Assembly (NCBI RefSeq): GCF_963678635.1
Contig: NC_087062.1
Span: 6,500,193 to 6,564,192, forward strand
Origin: Symsagittifera roscoffensis
Taxonomy: Eukaryota > Xenacoelomorpha > Acoela > Convolutidae
DNA: 64,000 bases
Direction of reading: 5' to 3'
Part shown: positions 46,001 through 49,076 of the stretch, one piece after another
Layout: each line of letters opens with the position of its first letter
Numbering within the stretch: position 1 is the first letter of the stretch
Notes under the pieces: model-generated
What the model was told of the DNA's origin: nothing
The model's input: the letters and a program-made list of their open reading frames with translations, nothing else
Databases searched by the model: none
Position numbers and translations under genes: made by a program

Positions 46001-47687
46001 CTCGATTCTGGTTGGTTCATACAGTATTTGTCTGCTTACTGACGAGTATGAATATGCGGTTGTCTAAATACAGACCGCGCTCTGGTTGAAATAACGTGAG
46101 ATAAAAAATGAGAATTGATATTTTCAGGGGAGAGTCTTCAGGACTTGATCAACAGCATAGATCAGAAAGAAAAACCGAAGCCAGCAGTCGAGAGTGAAAA
46201 ACATACTCCACGTTAGTTCACATATTTTTTCACAAGTAGTTCACAGATCGCATTTAATCGGAGCGGAATTTTTTGCAATACTTGTTTTTTTCCGAATAAA
46301 TGTAAACGTATTTAAGGTTGCGTCAAAAGAAAAATTGGTTTAAAAATAGAATCAACGGTGACTGATTTTACAATTTAAACAGTCAGTGCACCGTTTATTT
46401 GATATTAGCGTTTTTCTTAGCTTAACTTGAATATCATGATTCGCACTCGCTCAAGTTAAGTTACTGCTATTTAGTGATAATTTTTAGTCATTTTTGGAGC
46501 ATTCCACAACTTTAAACAAATTTAAATATGATCATTCAGGACATCAAATATTATTTGAAGTTGCATCTACTAAACTAGAAGAACTTGATTTTTGAGCCGG
46601 GGTTTTGTTTTTAGAATCTCGAAGCGATAGAACTGCGTCCTCTGACAAGAGTATAAAAAAGACAGCGAATGAATCGATGGCTGAAAAAGTGTCCGAACAA
46701 CAGGAAAAGAGCAGAGTCCAAGACAGGACCTCATCTAGTGAGGGCAGCGTGAAGCCAGGAGGCATAGTGGTCGACGGAGGTGGTGCTCACCCGGGCGGAG
46801 AGGGGGATGATGTTGATGAGAGTTACTCGATGTCGCCAGGTTCGCAGAAACAAGACATCGAACGACAAGGTATGATGATTGAGCTCTGCATTAGGAGTGA
46901 TAATAGTTTGAGCTAAAAAGCAGAAAAAATCAGAAATTTGACGGTACGTTTTTTTTTATAATTTTTTTACTGAGCGAACACAGAAATTACTGCAAAAACC
47001 TACCAGAGCGCAGATACACAGATAAGTACTTCTAATTTTCCTAAGTTTTATACGGATTTGAGAAAACAACATTGCTTCAAAATGACTGATATTTAGAAAG
47101 TTCTCATTTTTTTCGAAACTAAACGGTGAACCGGTCAAAAGTCTACTTTTTAATCGAAATATTGGGTTTTCGAAATTTTGAAAGGTTTGTATTCATTTTT
47201 TCATACAAGTCAGCCAATCACAGCCGAGATAACACAATTTAACTTAATACTCAATTCCTTTTTAGGCGAGCAGTTTGAATCGGAATCCCAAGAGTTCGAT
47301 GATCTTCTATCCCCCAACGAGGCTTACAAGACTCATTTAGACTTCCCAATTGCGTCGCCAGATACTATTGATCCAACATCACCCGCAAACGACACCCCAC
47401 GAAGCCAAAAAGCCGAACCACCGCAGGCTATTCATGACACTCCAAAATCTGAATCACGAGGACAACACAACGAGTCGACTGAAAAACAACCCGAGAATTA
47501 CGAAGAACAATCTGACAGCCGAGATGTTTCCAAGGGCGGAGACGAGTCGTCAGGTCGAGTTTCGGAACGTCCGCGTAGCGAATCGAAGACAGAATCCGAG
47601 AAGGGTTCGTTTAAGAATCAAACAGACAACAATCCTCTTAAAAGTGATTCGAGACTGCTAGAACAGATTATAAACGAAGATCCTTGA
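15029..47687 (+). CDS. DNHD1: Divergent dynein heavy chain, DNHD1-type (3' part, 16 exons)
   Basis: Sixteen plus-strand exons join with matching phases into 1,296 codons and a stop; the 5' end lies outside the window. Approximate residues: 1-75 acidic Ser/Asp/Glu-rich insert; 85-240 end of AAA5 (LTPEHRLIFSAFLALKM, LIVIRLLRPDRF); 241-552 AAA6 (NPGFVVSLPGTG where canonical dyneins have a TPLIFxLSPG-like motif; ADWVVVRNF for the WVxLQN strand; CKLWLLGEP for FRLWLTSxP); 553-985 C-terminal domain (HVYGR, FNEWLCFIRQSL, LRYLYLEGSTW, FYNCPVF); 990-1296 Ser/Glu-rich tail, probably disordered. The order and spacing match dynein heavy chains, but hallmark motifs are replaced (LEGSTWG for LEGARW, EIWLGGL for FWLSGF), so I infer DNHD1, the divergent dynein-like protein of animals, not a standard axonemal chain. 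A fast-evolving DNAH remains possible. Dynein identity is firm; the symbol is tentative. Introns range from 232 bp to 14.6 kb. Confidence 0.8.
15164..15506 (-). mobile_element. hAT-like MITE with 8-bp target duplication
   Basis: The ends are CAGATGCGGATTTAGGGGGG and, inverted, CAGGCGCGGATCTAGGAAAT. The flanks agcgttag and tgcgttag match at 7 of 8 bases, fitting the 8-bp duplication of hAT insertions. The body (gacccaaagggtcccccttt, atactattttgagacatcc, gagcgcgcgccgaaaaaacg) is shared with 26477-26894 and 48009-48426. There is no open reading frame of note, so it is non-autonomous. It sits inside a fragment of the ACACTAGC repeat, split between about 15152 and 15575. Confidence 0.85.
15507..15580 (+). 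repeat. Fragment of the ACACTAGC hairpin repeat
   Basis: The run ttagtgttatagtacg, ttttttttctaatctaa, accgcaaa follows the 5' part of the repeats at 37511 and 38053 word for word. Its first bases lie left of the hAT-like element (tagtgagcgttag), so that element landed in this older repeat. Confidence 0.6.
16606..16815. mobile_element. MITE-like inverted-repeat element (TTAGGAGGAGGATGTTA ends)
   Basis: The ends are TTAGGAGGAGGATGTTA and, inverted, TTAGGGGAGGATGTTAACTT, about 17 bp of near-complementarity across 210 bp. The inside is AT-rich and has no useful reading frame. No clear target duplication is seen. A G-run of about 14 follows at 16838-16852. The class is unknown. Confidence 0.65.
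17142..18036. mobile_element. TIR element with CCCGCACTGACAAAAATG ends and AAATCGATTT-rich body
   Basis: The two ends are CCCGCACTGACAAAAATG and its inverse CATTTTTGTCAGTGCGGG, an almost perfect 18-bp inverted repeat. The 0.9-kb body is packed with variants of AAATCGATTTAAATCGAT and TTTTTTCATACTAAAAT, which are self-complementary. A relative with the same ends is at 44844-45965. No clear target duplication is seen here. It is non-coding, probably a non-autonomous DNA transposon. Confidence 0.75.
18241..18611. mobile_element. Palindrome-rich TIR element (TCCCGCACCGAGCGCCCA ends)
   Basis: There are perfect 18-bp terminal inverted repeats, TCCCGCACCGAGCGCCCA at 18241-18258 and its inverse at 18594-18611. 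The body contains many copies of AATCGATTATAATCCATT on both strands, for example around 18270-18320 and 18438-18540. A related run (ttataatgcattttgttt) is found just outside at 18208 and again at 44960. It is non-coding. Confidence 0.75.
18885..19205. mobile_element. Older GGCTC-family MITE copy, interrupted by a younger copy
   Basis: The flanks cctcacatatgcatcgattt, gaagaataaatatatttctc, atagcctaatttgtcc (left) and ccaatttttgtaacaatccg, acaatgtgaac (right) follow the internal order of the full-length copy at 19985-20189, with the copy at 18984-19110 inserted between them. The outer ends are worn. Confidence 0.6.
18984..19110. mobile_element. GGCTC-family MITE, short copy with 8-bp target duplication
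   Basis: It starts GGCTCTTTTTCC followed by a C-run of about 17, and ends with a G-run and GGAAAAAGAGCC, so the arms pair over more than 25 bp. The 8-bp direct repeat ATTTGTCC flanks it exactly (18976-18983 and 19111-19118). The host sequence is an older copy of the same family. Confidence 0.85.
19392..19463 (-). tRNA. tRNA-His (anticodon GTG)
   Basis: On the minus strand this is a complete 71-nt cloverleaf plus discriminator A: acceptor GTCCAGA/TCTGGAC, D arm GTCT-loop-GGAC, anticodon stem TTGCG/CGCAA around loop TTGTGGC (anticodon GTG), and T arm CCAGG-TTCGAAT-CCTGG. Box A (TCGTCTAGTGGTTAGG) and box B (GGTTCGAATCC) are intact, and a TTTT stop for RNA polymerase III follows within 10 nt of the 3' end. 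The base just upstream of position 1 happens to be G. It looks functional, although the acceptor stem is not the common GCCGTGA type, so a recently mutated tRNA copy is an alternative. It lies antisense inside intron 1 of the dynein-like gene. Confidence 0.9.
19747..19934. mobile_element. GGCTC-family MITE copy with 8-bp flanking repeat
   Basis: It starts GGCTCTTTTTCCTAACC, has a C-run near 19770 and ends in ggcaggtgggg and GGAAAAAGTC. Direct repeats CACATAAG lie at 19739-19746 and 19935-19942. The inside carries the family words caatttttgtaacaatcgg and acaacgtagac. The end is slightly degenerate. Confidence 0.7.
19985..20189. mobile_element. GGCTC-family MITE, full-length copy (205 bp)
   Basis: The ends are GGCTCTTTTTCCTCCCCCCC and the inverse GGGGGGAAAAGGAAAAAGAGCC (first bases given). 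The flanking direct repeat is ATATTC (19979-19984 and 20190-20195), 6 bp in this copy against 8 bp in two others. The internal order (ttatggtctaacaagtgg, atgacaaaatatgtttgtc, gacaatcggacaaagtgaac) serves as the reference for the family. It is non-coding; the superfamily is not assigned. Confidence 0.8.
20196..20912. mobile_element. CACATTTCGCCCC-family element, split by a hairpin element
   Basis: The left part (20196-20312) has four copies of ACATTTCGCCCC, then tcaaatcgtgagctgag, aaagcggctgttaattaacg and gtgta. The right part (20847-20912) runs ataagttggc to ggggcgtaatgtgtg and ggggcgaaacgtgg, the inverse motif. An uninterrupted relative at 34695-34832 (other strand) shows the two parts joined, so the hairpin element at 20313-20846 is a later insertion. 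Confidence 0.7.
20313..20846 (-). mobile_element. Hairpin-ended element (Helentron-associated-like), minus copy
   Basis: Read on the minus strand it starts TGTTCCGACTTTCGATACGA and ends CGAGCAGTCTTGT. The 5' end folds as CTTTCG/CGAAAG, and the 3' end carries a loop related to CAGGGCTTCGCCCTG. Subterminal GTTCCGACT pairs with AGTCGGAAC. The middle carries ttaacgcgtaagcggagagt and atttcgcgctattaacg. No open frame of note. The class is inferred from its structure. Confidence 0.75.
20998..21219 (+). mobile_element. Hairpin-ended element, plus copy cut by the duplication junction
   Basis: It starts TGTTCCGAGTTTCGATACGA inside a GGCTC-family fragment (atgaagaccaaatatgtttg at 20946) and stops at caattaacg, where the tandem duplicate begins. 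The first ~220 bp of the family are present. Confidence 0.85.
21308..21839 (-). mobile_element. Hairpin-ended element, minus copy (duplicate)
   Basis: This is the second tandem copy of 20313-20846, flanked by the same host words (aacggtgta on the left, ataagttggc on the right). Confidence 0.85.
21991..22508 (+). mobile_element. Hairpin-ended element, plus copy, full length
   Basis: It runs from TGTTCCGAGTTTCGATACGA to CTGATACGAGCAGTTTTGT, about 518 bp. On both sides lie halves of a GGCTC-family MITE: gcatgccagttttt on the left, and on the right aacggactatgaacagtaag and ggttggaaaagaaaaaagag. The full-length MITE lacks this insert. Confidence 0.85.
22765..23489. mobile_element. Tc1/mariner-like fold-back element, TA target
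   Basis: The ends CAGTGCTGATTTGAATGAAC and the inverse of aaatttaaatcagcactg are bounded by TA on both sides (22763-22764 and 23490-23491). The inner arms also pair (ttgggttaagataagacaaa with tttgtctaatcttaatccaa). CAGTGCTG plus a TA target is typical of Tc1/mariner-related MITEs. No transposase frame is present. A SINE fragment sits inside at about 22833-22930. Confidence 0.8.
22833..22930 (-). mobile_element. tRNA-derived SINE, 3'-end fragment
   Basis: Eleven AAT units followed by ttgtcgtttctgctagtcgc, agaggatctatga match the 3' tail of the SINEs at 36209 and 48535 read in reverse. Only the last ~100 bp are present, as expected for 5'-truncated retroposition. It lies inside one arm of the fold-back element. 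Confidence 0.75.
24275..24520 (-). mobile_element. Very diverged hairpin-ended element remnant
   Basis: The words gtatcgaagccctgattgtt, cgactgctttttggg, gtgctcgctt and then ttccatcgaaattggctagt and gccgagcagaaatatt follow the family order read in reverse, with the middle missing. Confidence 0.5.
24713..24767. other. Long stem-loop: 25-bp arms, 5-nt loop
   Basis: The left arm, 24713-24737 (caatgtagggagcgtac, tttacatc), pairs with the right arm, 24743-24767 (gatgtaacgtacgcttcc, tccattg), with three mismatches; the loop is AATAA. It is not part of any repeat recognised here. It could be a small-RNA hairpin, a cruciform-forming site or the remnant of a palindromic MITE. Confidence 0.75.
25207..25542 (+). 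other. ATG-started open frame of 111 codons, unassigned
   Basis: An ATG opens a frame whose first ~85 residues have unremarkable globular composition (YLATVFYPTLSIYDIDWPQQ at the start) and whose last part runs into the GA tract (Arg/Glu repeats). I recognise no family or splice sites that would tie it to a gene. In AT-rich intronic DNA it is probably chance. Confidence 0.15.
25496..25640. repeat. GA-rich purine tract
   Basis: About 145 bp of almost pure purine on the plus strand: (GA)n at 25499-25523, then gagggaggg variants, then (GA)n near 25620. It forms a polypurine-polypyrimidine mirror-like tract with potential for triplex DNA. Confidence 0.9.
26477..26894 (-). mobile_element. hAT-like MITE, diverged copy
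   Basis: The ends are CAGAGATGCGGGGG and the inverse of ccagatccgcccctg. The body shares accaaagaaaaagaatcccc, ttttatgacatccatttt, agtgcgcgctgaaaaaactc and ggtcttta with 15164-15506. The orientation is opposite to 48009-48426. The target duplication is no longer clear, so it is older. Confidence 0.75.
27609..27847 (-). CDS. Putative first coding exon of an unidentified antisense gene
   Basis: An ATG at 27847 opens 79 codons plus 2 nt, ending at a good donor (ATTCAG then GTATATT). The residues are complex and charged, MSGEKESTKSVAEITSHDVY at the start, with VYPYAGPTDDRSLRHLYSGP and DSGVMGYVGSPCDISNESSS later. GC content and codon use are higher than the surroundings and similar to the dynein-like exons, which argues for real coding. 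I do not recognise the protein. The next exon would lie at lower coordinates on the minus strand; I could not find a convincing one, so the gene may have a long intron or be a fragment. It is nested antisense in intron 1 of the dynein-like gene. Confidence 0.5.
28513..29355 (-). mobile_element. Old hairpin-ended element copy with internal insertion
   Basis: It begins acaagactgctcgtgtatca with gggcaaagccctcaagattg and ends gaaagtcggaacgataaat; in between are tatagcgtcttgtgttcg and caatttggaacgcattaata. At 843 bp it is longer than the ~520-bp family. A small inverted-repeat insert (ggacgccaccattcgccact near 29030 against cgaatggtgagcg near 29159) may explain the excess. Confidence 0.55.
29732..29978 (+). 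CDS. Dynein-like gene, exon 2
   Basis: The acceptor is ttttttttag at 29722-29731 and the donor GTAAGA. The first ~50 residues are Asp/Glu/Ser-rich (GKSDDDGDDSSTDEQADGDS). The last ~20 (RVKKIENELTEKLFAFISK) match the helix that precedes the GLFExHKLxF-like motif in dyneins. An alternative acceptor at 29656-29657 would add 25 residues but changes the phase needed from exon 1. Confidence 0.8.
30360..30777 (+). CDS. Dynein-like gene, exon 3
   Basis: Acceptor tctttttag; donor GTAAAT; 139 codons. It starts SLTPEHRLIFSAFLALKM, the counterpart of the GLFEKHKLLFSFLL-like region, and ends KLIVIRLLRPDRFCAALKLF, the counterpart of the conserved LRPDR helix before AAA6. Confidence 0.9.
31010..31213 (+). 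CDS. Dynein-like gene, exon 4
   Basis: Acceptor gtgttatag; donor GTAAAA; exactly 68 codons. SNPGFVVSLPGTGLESTANL occupies the place of the TPLIFxLSPGxDPT strand at the start of AAA6. No Walker A motif is present, as usual for AAA6. Confidence 0.85.
31390..31545 (+). repeat. Dispersed-repeat fragment (same family as 1-455)
   Basis: caacttctagtttcaaaag, tttatcaatttggattcatt and cttgaaattcaaagagcttt repeat the order seen at 140-275 and 38735-38875. The copy stops where the hairpin-ended element at 31546 begins, so it was probably the insertion target. Confidence 0.5.
31546..32057 (+). mobile_element. Hairpin-ended element, plus copy
   Basis: It runs from TGTTCTGACTTTCGATACGA to CTGATACGAGCAGCCCTGT. 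The 5' stem CTTTCGATACGAAAG and subterminal GTTCTGACT/AGTCGGAAC are kept; the 3' loop reads caggtcttcgccctg. Confidence 0.85.
32336..32628 (+). mobile_element. Hairpin-ended element, plus copy, 3' truncated
   Basis: It starts TGTTCCTACTTTCATAGCGA and follows the family to gtaagcgtagaattaatccg and cctagaaattgcg, where it joins a fold-back-element segment directly. Confidence 0.8.
32633..32835. repeat. Copy of the 23304-23508 segment, including its flank
   Basis: The two segments match almost completely over ~200 bp (ttgattaattt, gggtaaaattttgca, catcacgttttgtctaatc, aaatcagcactgtatgc). The match continues past the TIR and TA target into attttgaagagaaa. Independent transposition would not copy the flank, so this is a duplication of that locus or evidence that the real repeat is longer. 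Confidence 0.85.
32836..33368 (-). mobile_element. Hairpin-ended element, minus copy
   Basis: It begins acaagactgctcgtatcagg followed by gcgaagccctgaatgttccg, and ends ttcgtatcaaaagtcgcaac. Full length is about 533 bp, with the family middle (cgcttacgcgttaatagcgc). Confidence 0.85.
33555..34079 (+). mobile_element. Hairpin-ended element, plus copy, well preserved
   Basis: It starts TGTTCCGACTTTCGATACGA and ends with the hairpin cagggcttcgccctg, then atacgagcagtcttgt. At 525 bp it is a good reference copy. It is flanked by T on both sides, fitting insertion at TT without a target duplication. Confidence 0.9.
34379..34580 (+). CDS. Dynein-like gene, exon 5
   Basis: Acceptor tttttgtttcag; donor GTCAGT; ends in phase 1. 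VSVIDPVTAPSTTHMLEMVE and then RDADWVVVRNFSSTD match the order 'SLGQGQ...A...' and 'GTWVVLQNCHL' of AAA6, with the Q/N-rich motif altered. Confidence 0.9.
34695..34832 (-). mobile_element. CACATTTCGCCCC-family element, uninterrupted copy
   Basis: The left side has three motifs (cacgtttcgccc, catatttcgcccc, cacatttcgcccc), the right side the inverse gaggggacgaaatgtgtg. The middle, ttacacagttaattaaccgc then cgctttcttag, equals the joined halves of the interrupted element at 20196-20912 in reverse. It lies in intron 5. Confidence 0.7.
35116..35645 (+). CDS. Dynein-like gene, exon 6
   Basis: Acceptor gtggttttag; donor GTGAGT; 177 codons with the split one. NCNCKLWLLGEPKAEFNIPN corresponds to the 'FRLWLTSxPxxxFP' strand. 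SVLALCVINGILVAKQCLST corresponds to the 'LLFGLCFFHAVVxERRKF' helix. Residues in between, with DSGSSSLNKIIDDDS later in the exon, look loop-like. Confidence 0.9.
35937..36196 (+). CDS. Dynein-like gene, exon 7
   Basis: Acceptor tttttgtttcatag; ends in phase 2 at donor GTCAGT. HVYGRLLSNESDFLYVKALL matches the 'YGGRVTDDxDRRxLxxxL' segment. A SINE is inserted three bases into the following intron. Confidence 0.9.
36209..36548 (-). mobile_element. tRNA-derived SINE, full length with target duplication
   Basis: On the minus strand the head has box A (TAGCACAGTGGTAAGGCG) and box B (GTGTATTCGATCCC), then a ~250-bp body and an AT-rich tail of ATT units after gcgattcgcaggaactacaa. The 9-bp direct repeat AGTAGAATA flanks it exactly (36200-36208 and 36549-36557). 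It is short, non-coding and of the RNA polymerase III type. The insertion begins only 12 bp after the exon-7 end, and the duplication overlaps donor positions +4 to +6. Confidence 0.9.
36974..37271 (+). CDS. Dynein-like gene, exon 8 (GC donor)
   Basis: Acceptor tttttactatctag; 99 codons plus one base. ARMSIDLCYDHLPSLLNVAE and further SSAESGSNHMMSMLLQQ lead into the coiled start of the C-terminal domain. The donor is GCAAGA after CAG, so intron 8 is GC-AG. The reading frame downstream of the donor loses all dynein likeness, while the junction QQ|ECLFFNEW fits the family. Confidence 0.8.
37290..38050. repeat. AT-rich degenerate minisatellite, split by a repeat
   Basis: Variants of taacattaataattttaa recur at roughly 22-27-bp spacing on both sides of the ACACTAGC repeat at 37511-37880 (37300-37500 and 37900-38050). 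The unit is too worn to define exactly. Confidence 0.55.
37511..37880 (+). mobile_element. ACACTAGC repeat, copy 1: hairpin ends and tRNA-like core
   Basis: It starts with a perfect hairpin, ACACTAGC-gagca-GCTAGTGT, and ends near gcgaagcctcgcctctg. In the middle (37707-37777) is a tRNA-like stretch with box A (TTGGCTGAGTGGTTAG), an arm GAGAT-ttaaaat-CTC and a box-B-like GGTTGTAGATCGAATCC. I infer a SINE-like or composite mobile element. It shares all parts with 38053-38416. Confidence 0.7.
38053..38416 (+). mobile_element. ACACTAGC repeat, copy 2
   Basis: The order is the same as copy 1: acacttggcagcatctagtg, ttctaacctaacttgcaaat, gtggctagtgtttgg, then box A GTGGCTGAGTGGTTAGTGCG and box B GGTTCGAATAC. 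The 3' end folds as GCGAAG-cct-CTTCGC. The anticodon-arm region has drifted from copy 1, so neither is a functional tRNA. Confidence 0.7.
38635..38960 (+). repeat. Dispersed repeat, same family as 1-455
   Basis: cagttcattttttttgttaa, gacatctagtttcgaaagtg, aattcagagagctcaaa and gttcattgacttttttcca run in the same order as 50-360. Identity is low; the copies are old. Confidence 0.5.
39093..39995 (-). mobile_element. Diverged hairpin-ended elements, one inside another
   Basis: A minus-strand 3' end (ctcgtatcggggcgaagact, tgttacgactgccc at 39100-39143) and a minus-strand middle (ttcgcttacgtgttattagc, gagctcaagacaacaatacc, 39770-39915) are separated by a plus-strand 3' half (39420-39700) ending gcagtcggaacattgaggat and ttgccctgatac. 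All parts are older than the copies in intron 4. Confidence 0.5.
40209..40449 (+). mobile_element. Hairpin-ended element, plus 3' half
   Basis: gcgtggcgaattatcccgct, attgttccaaattgaattga, then ggcagtcggaacattcaggg and ctgatacgagcagtcttgt. The first half of the family is missing or unrecognisable. A dispersed-repeat fragment (gcgttcatggactttttt) follows. Confidence 0.65.
40618..40819 (+). CDS. Dynein-like gene, exon 9
   Basis: Acceptor ttgctttcag; donor GTGAGT; ends in phase 1. ECLFFNEWLCFIRQSLHQIE matches the 'ERFNxLLxxIRxSLxxL' helix, and KEEVPLSWLSNCHTPSTHTL the 'VPxxWxxxSYPSLKPL' segment of the dynein C-terminal domain. Confidence 0.93.
41201..41333. mobile_element. Small MITE-like element (CTTAACAATG ends)
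   Basis: The ends CTTAACAATGTCCCCCCAT and the inverse of atagggggattgttaattag form an imperfect inverted repeat. It is related to 41946-42117. No coding. Confidence 0.55.
41946..42117. mobile_element. Small MITE-like element (GGATCTRCTTAACAA ends)
   Basis: gaggatctgcttaacaattc at the left and the inverse of ggttgttaagtagatccca at the right pair over about 18 bp, followed inward by CCCCTCCCC/GGGGGGAGG. It sits in intron 9, 80 bp before exon 10. Confidence 0.65.
42197..42393 (+). CDS. Dynein-like gene, exon 10
   Basis: Acceptor gtgttttag; donor GTATGC. LTARHEQFSDWLRRG matches 'DLxxRxxFFxxW', and GALKEIWLGGLVNPTNVLCC stands where standard dyneins have 'FWLSGFFFPQAFLTGxLQ'. The conserved FFFPQ core is lost. 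Confidence 0.92.
42671..42943 (+). CDS. Dynein-like gene, exon 11
   Basis: Acceptor gttccttttag; donor GTAAGG; exactly 91 codons. LRYLYLEGSTWGLEESRLRT aligns with 'VYGLFLEGARWDxxxxxLxE', PVPMPAIVVKAV with 'LxxxMPVIxxxPV', and DFYNCPVFTNK with 'YxCPVYKT'. Confidence 0.95.
42971..43014 (+). repeat. C-run and (CT)n microsatellite just inside intron 11
   Basis: Nine C followed by about 17 CT units, beginning 28 bp after the exon-11 donor. It is a pyrimidine tract on the transcribed sense strand, close to a 5' splice site. Confidence 0.95.
43321..43421. repeat. Two tandem units of about 50 bp in intron 11
   Basis: The string ttttgttttgggagagctca followed by aaaagtca occurs twice, each preceded by agatcgt and a T/C run. 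No other copies are seen in the window. Confidence 0.85.
43657..43727 (+). CDS. Dynein-like gene, exon 12
   Basis: Acceptor ctctgttctag; donor GTAAAT; 71 nt, ends in phase 2. SFVTNLNLPCENNPSVFSSA corresponds to the last dynein strand pair, 'StNfvixixLPs...pxhWixRG'. Confidence 0.9.
44320..44492 (+). CDS. Dynein-like gene, exon 13
   Basis: Acceptor atttttctccag; donor GTAACA. LTSTCLLLDAG ends the dynein fold ('GxALLCQL' position). From PEVVSSSDSSLSSKRMRLAH on, the sequence is a polar tail not found in standard dyneins, which stop about here. Confidence 0.88.
44513..44775 (+). mobile_element. hAT-like MITE pieces in intron 13
   Basis: Two starts in a row, CAGTAGCGTGCCTAATGGGG (44513) and CAGTAGCGGATTTAAAAGGG (44566), with G and C runs. 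The second continues through the family body (ttcgaccccctaccgaccca, aggcgccttcggcacaaatc) but stops before the far end. Truncated copies. Confidence 0.65.
44844..45965. mobile_element. TIR element (CYCGCAGTGA...ACAAAAATGGAT ends), TA target
   Basis: The ends CTCGCAGTGATGACAAAAAT and the inverse CCCGCAGTGACAAAAATGGA agree apart from a 3-bp indel, and TA lies on both sides (44842-44843 and 45966-45967). At 1.1 kb it is non-coding and contains a degenerate minisatellite at 45068-45220. The related element at 17142-18036 shares the ends but has a different body. Confidence 0.8.
45068..45220 (+). repeat. Degenerate minisatellite of acagattatntac units
   Basis: About a dozen variants of acagattatctac in a row with 11-13-bp spacing (ttatctacagattatctaca, attatacacagatt, actaaatacagattat). 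It is internal to the TIR element. Confidence 0.8.
46128..46211 (+). CDS. Dynein-like gene, exon 14
   Basis: Acceptor gatattttcag; donor GTTAGT. It encodes ESLQDLINSIDQKEKPKPAV and further charged residues of the tail. Reading through the donor meets TAG at once, so intron retention would end the protein here. Confidence 0.75.
46615..46869 (+). CDS. Dynein-like gene, exon 15
   Basis: Acceptor ttttgtttttag; donor GTATGA; ends in phase 1. It is a low-complexity Ser/Lys/Glu/Gly tail (KKTANESMAEKVSEQQEKSR, VKPGGIVVDGGGAHPGGEGD). The phase and the lack of stops support it. Confidence 0.8.
47266..47687 (+). CDS. Dynein-like gene, last exon (16)
   Basis: Acceptor aattcctttttag; 139 codons and stop TGA at 47685-47687. 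Ser/Glu/Asn/Pro-rich (LLSPNEAYKTHLDFPIASPD, then SESKTESEKGSFKNQ), with no hydrophobic core or membrane segment; likely disordered. Confidence 0.85.
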
Positions 47688-47930
47688 GATACAGAATCTT
47701 CGACAGAATCATTGCCTACAGCGTCAAATCAACTGTCTATAGGCTATCAAAACTATATTTCTCTGTTGGGTTCATTTGAATTAATTTGATGAGCTTCACC
47801 CTTAGATTGGAAAAGCGAACTTTAACCTTGTTCATTGTAAATATGTATATTTTGTGAATCAGAGATCCAATTCAAACAAACTTTATGTATACGATAGCTT
47901 AAAATCTAAGTCGAAAATTAAAAAAAAAAA
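47688..47930 (+). promoter_or_regulatory. Probable 3' UTR with a Pumilio-type site
   Basis: After the stop codon, TGTAAATA at about 47837-47844 matches the Pumilio recognition element UGUANAUA. No AATAAA is present in the next 230 bp; the nearest candidate signal is ATTAAA near 47918, followed by an A-run. The mRNA end is not established. Confidence 0.35.
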
Positions 47931-48008
47931 TTTCGAGATGAGAGTGCATCTGCGGATTCGTGAAAAATATGCCCAATCGGTAGATAACTGAAAAGTGAAT
48001 ATACAAAG

Positions 48009-48426
48009 CAGGGGCGGATCTAGGATTTTCTCGAGGGGGGGGGGCGGATTTTCAAAAAATTTTCCAAAATTTTGACGAACTTTTTTTTTTTTTAGGTCGA
48101 CCGAATTGATTTTTGGAGCTCTCCCAAAGCACTGTTTTGCCCCTATTTTGGCTAAATTTTCTGCGCCGCAGGCAAATTTTTGAAAAACAGGTGAAAAAAG
48201 CCGTTTTTGGCACTTTTTGGAAAATTTTGACAAAAAAACGCGTTTTTTTGGCGCGCGCTCCCCCTCAAAATTAGTATATATTGGCGCCTTGAAAAAAATT
48301 TGAGGGTCGGTCGGCCAAAAATGGATTTCTTAAAAAGTGCCAAAGGGGGGACCCTTTGGGTTGGCAGGGGTTTCGAATTCCTGAGGGGGGGGGGGGCGTC
48401 CGCCCCCCCCCCTAAATCCGCCCCTG
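48009..48426 (+). mobile_element. hAT-like MITE, complete, perfect 8-bp target duplication
   Basis: Starts CAGGGGCGGATCTAGGATTT and ends with the inverse of CAGGGGCGGATTTAGGGGGG. The direct repeat ATACAAAG flanks it exactly (48001-48008 and 48427-48434). CAG ends plus an 8-bp duplication fit the hAT superfamily. The 418-bp body has GCGC-rich (ggcgcgcgctcccc) and homopolymer G/C runs and no transposase. It is the reference copy of the family here. Confidence 0.93.
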
Positions 48427-48534
48427 ATACAAAGTGAAAATACCAAAAACTGAATAGTGAAAGTACAAGCGAGTTGTGTTATCTATGCAAAAGCAGATAA
48501 TTATGTTCATCATCGTCAAAGATGCAGCTTAAGC

Positions 48535-48869
48535 TCTTAGCGTTCCATTTTTGTCTCTTTGTAGTCAGTACAGTATTTGATCCCATGCCATGGCAATGAT
48601 AGTCTGCGAGGACAAGCTCTCACTTGACCTCCAGCTTCAGGTCTACCACAACCTGACCAAATTTGGCTGCAATAGTGGTACCACGTAAAAGTTCTAGACG
48701 CAAAAAAAAAACGGCCTTGAGTCGCAAAAAAAACAGCTTCTCTCAGCAAAAAATTAACACTGTCTGGAATGTGGGGAGATAATACAAATGAACTATCCTC
48801 GACAGGACTGTTAAGGCCTACCGATAGCTCCTCTGCGATTCGCAGGAACTACAATTATTATTAATTAGT
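48535..48869 (+). mobile_element. tRNA-derived SINE, second copy
   Basis: From gatcccatgccatggcaatg onward it matches 36209-36548 in reverse nearly completely (ccagcttcaggtctaccaca, aatagtggtaccacgtaaaa, ttaaggcctaccgatagctc) and ends in attattatt. The tRNA-like head is altered (ttagcgttccatttttgtct), so box A is poor. No clear target duplication. Confidence 0.85.
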
Positions 48870-49076
48870 GGCTTGTGAAGAGTCATTAGTCCTTTCAGCT
48901 CTAAAATGATACTTTATTTATGCCTTCAAATAACGATTCGATTAAATTACCAGGAGTCAATCAAATACAAGGTCAAGTTTTGGTTGCCTCAACAATTATT
49001 CGAGACCAGTTCTCGCTCACTAAAATCATCACTTGAATGAAGTCCCAGATTTTAAGCCCGTGTTTTTACACTAGCA

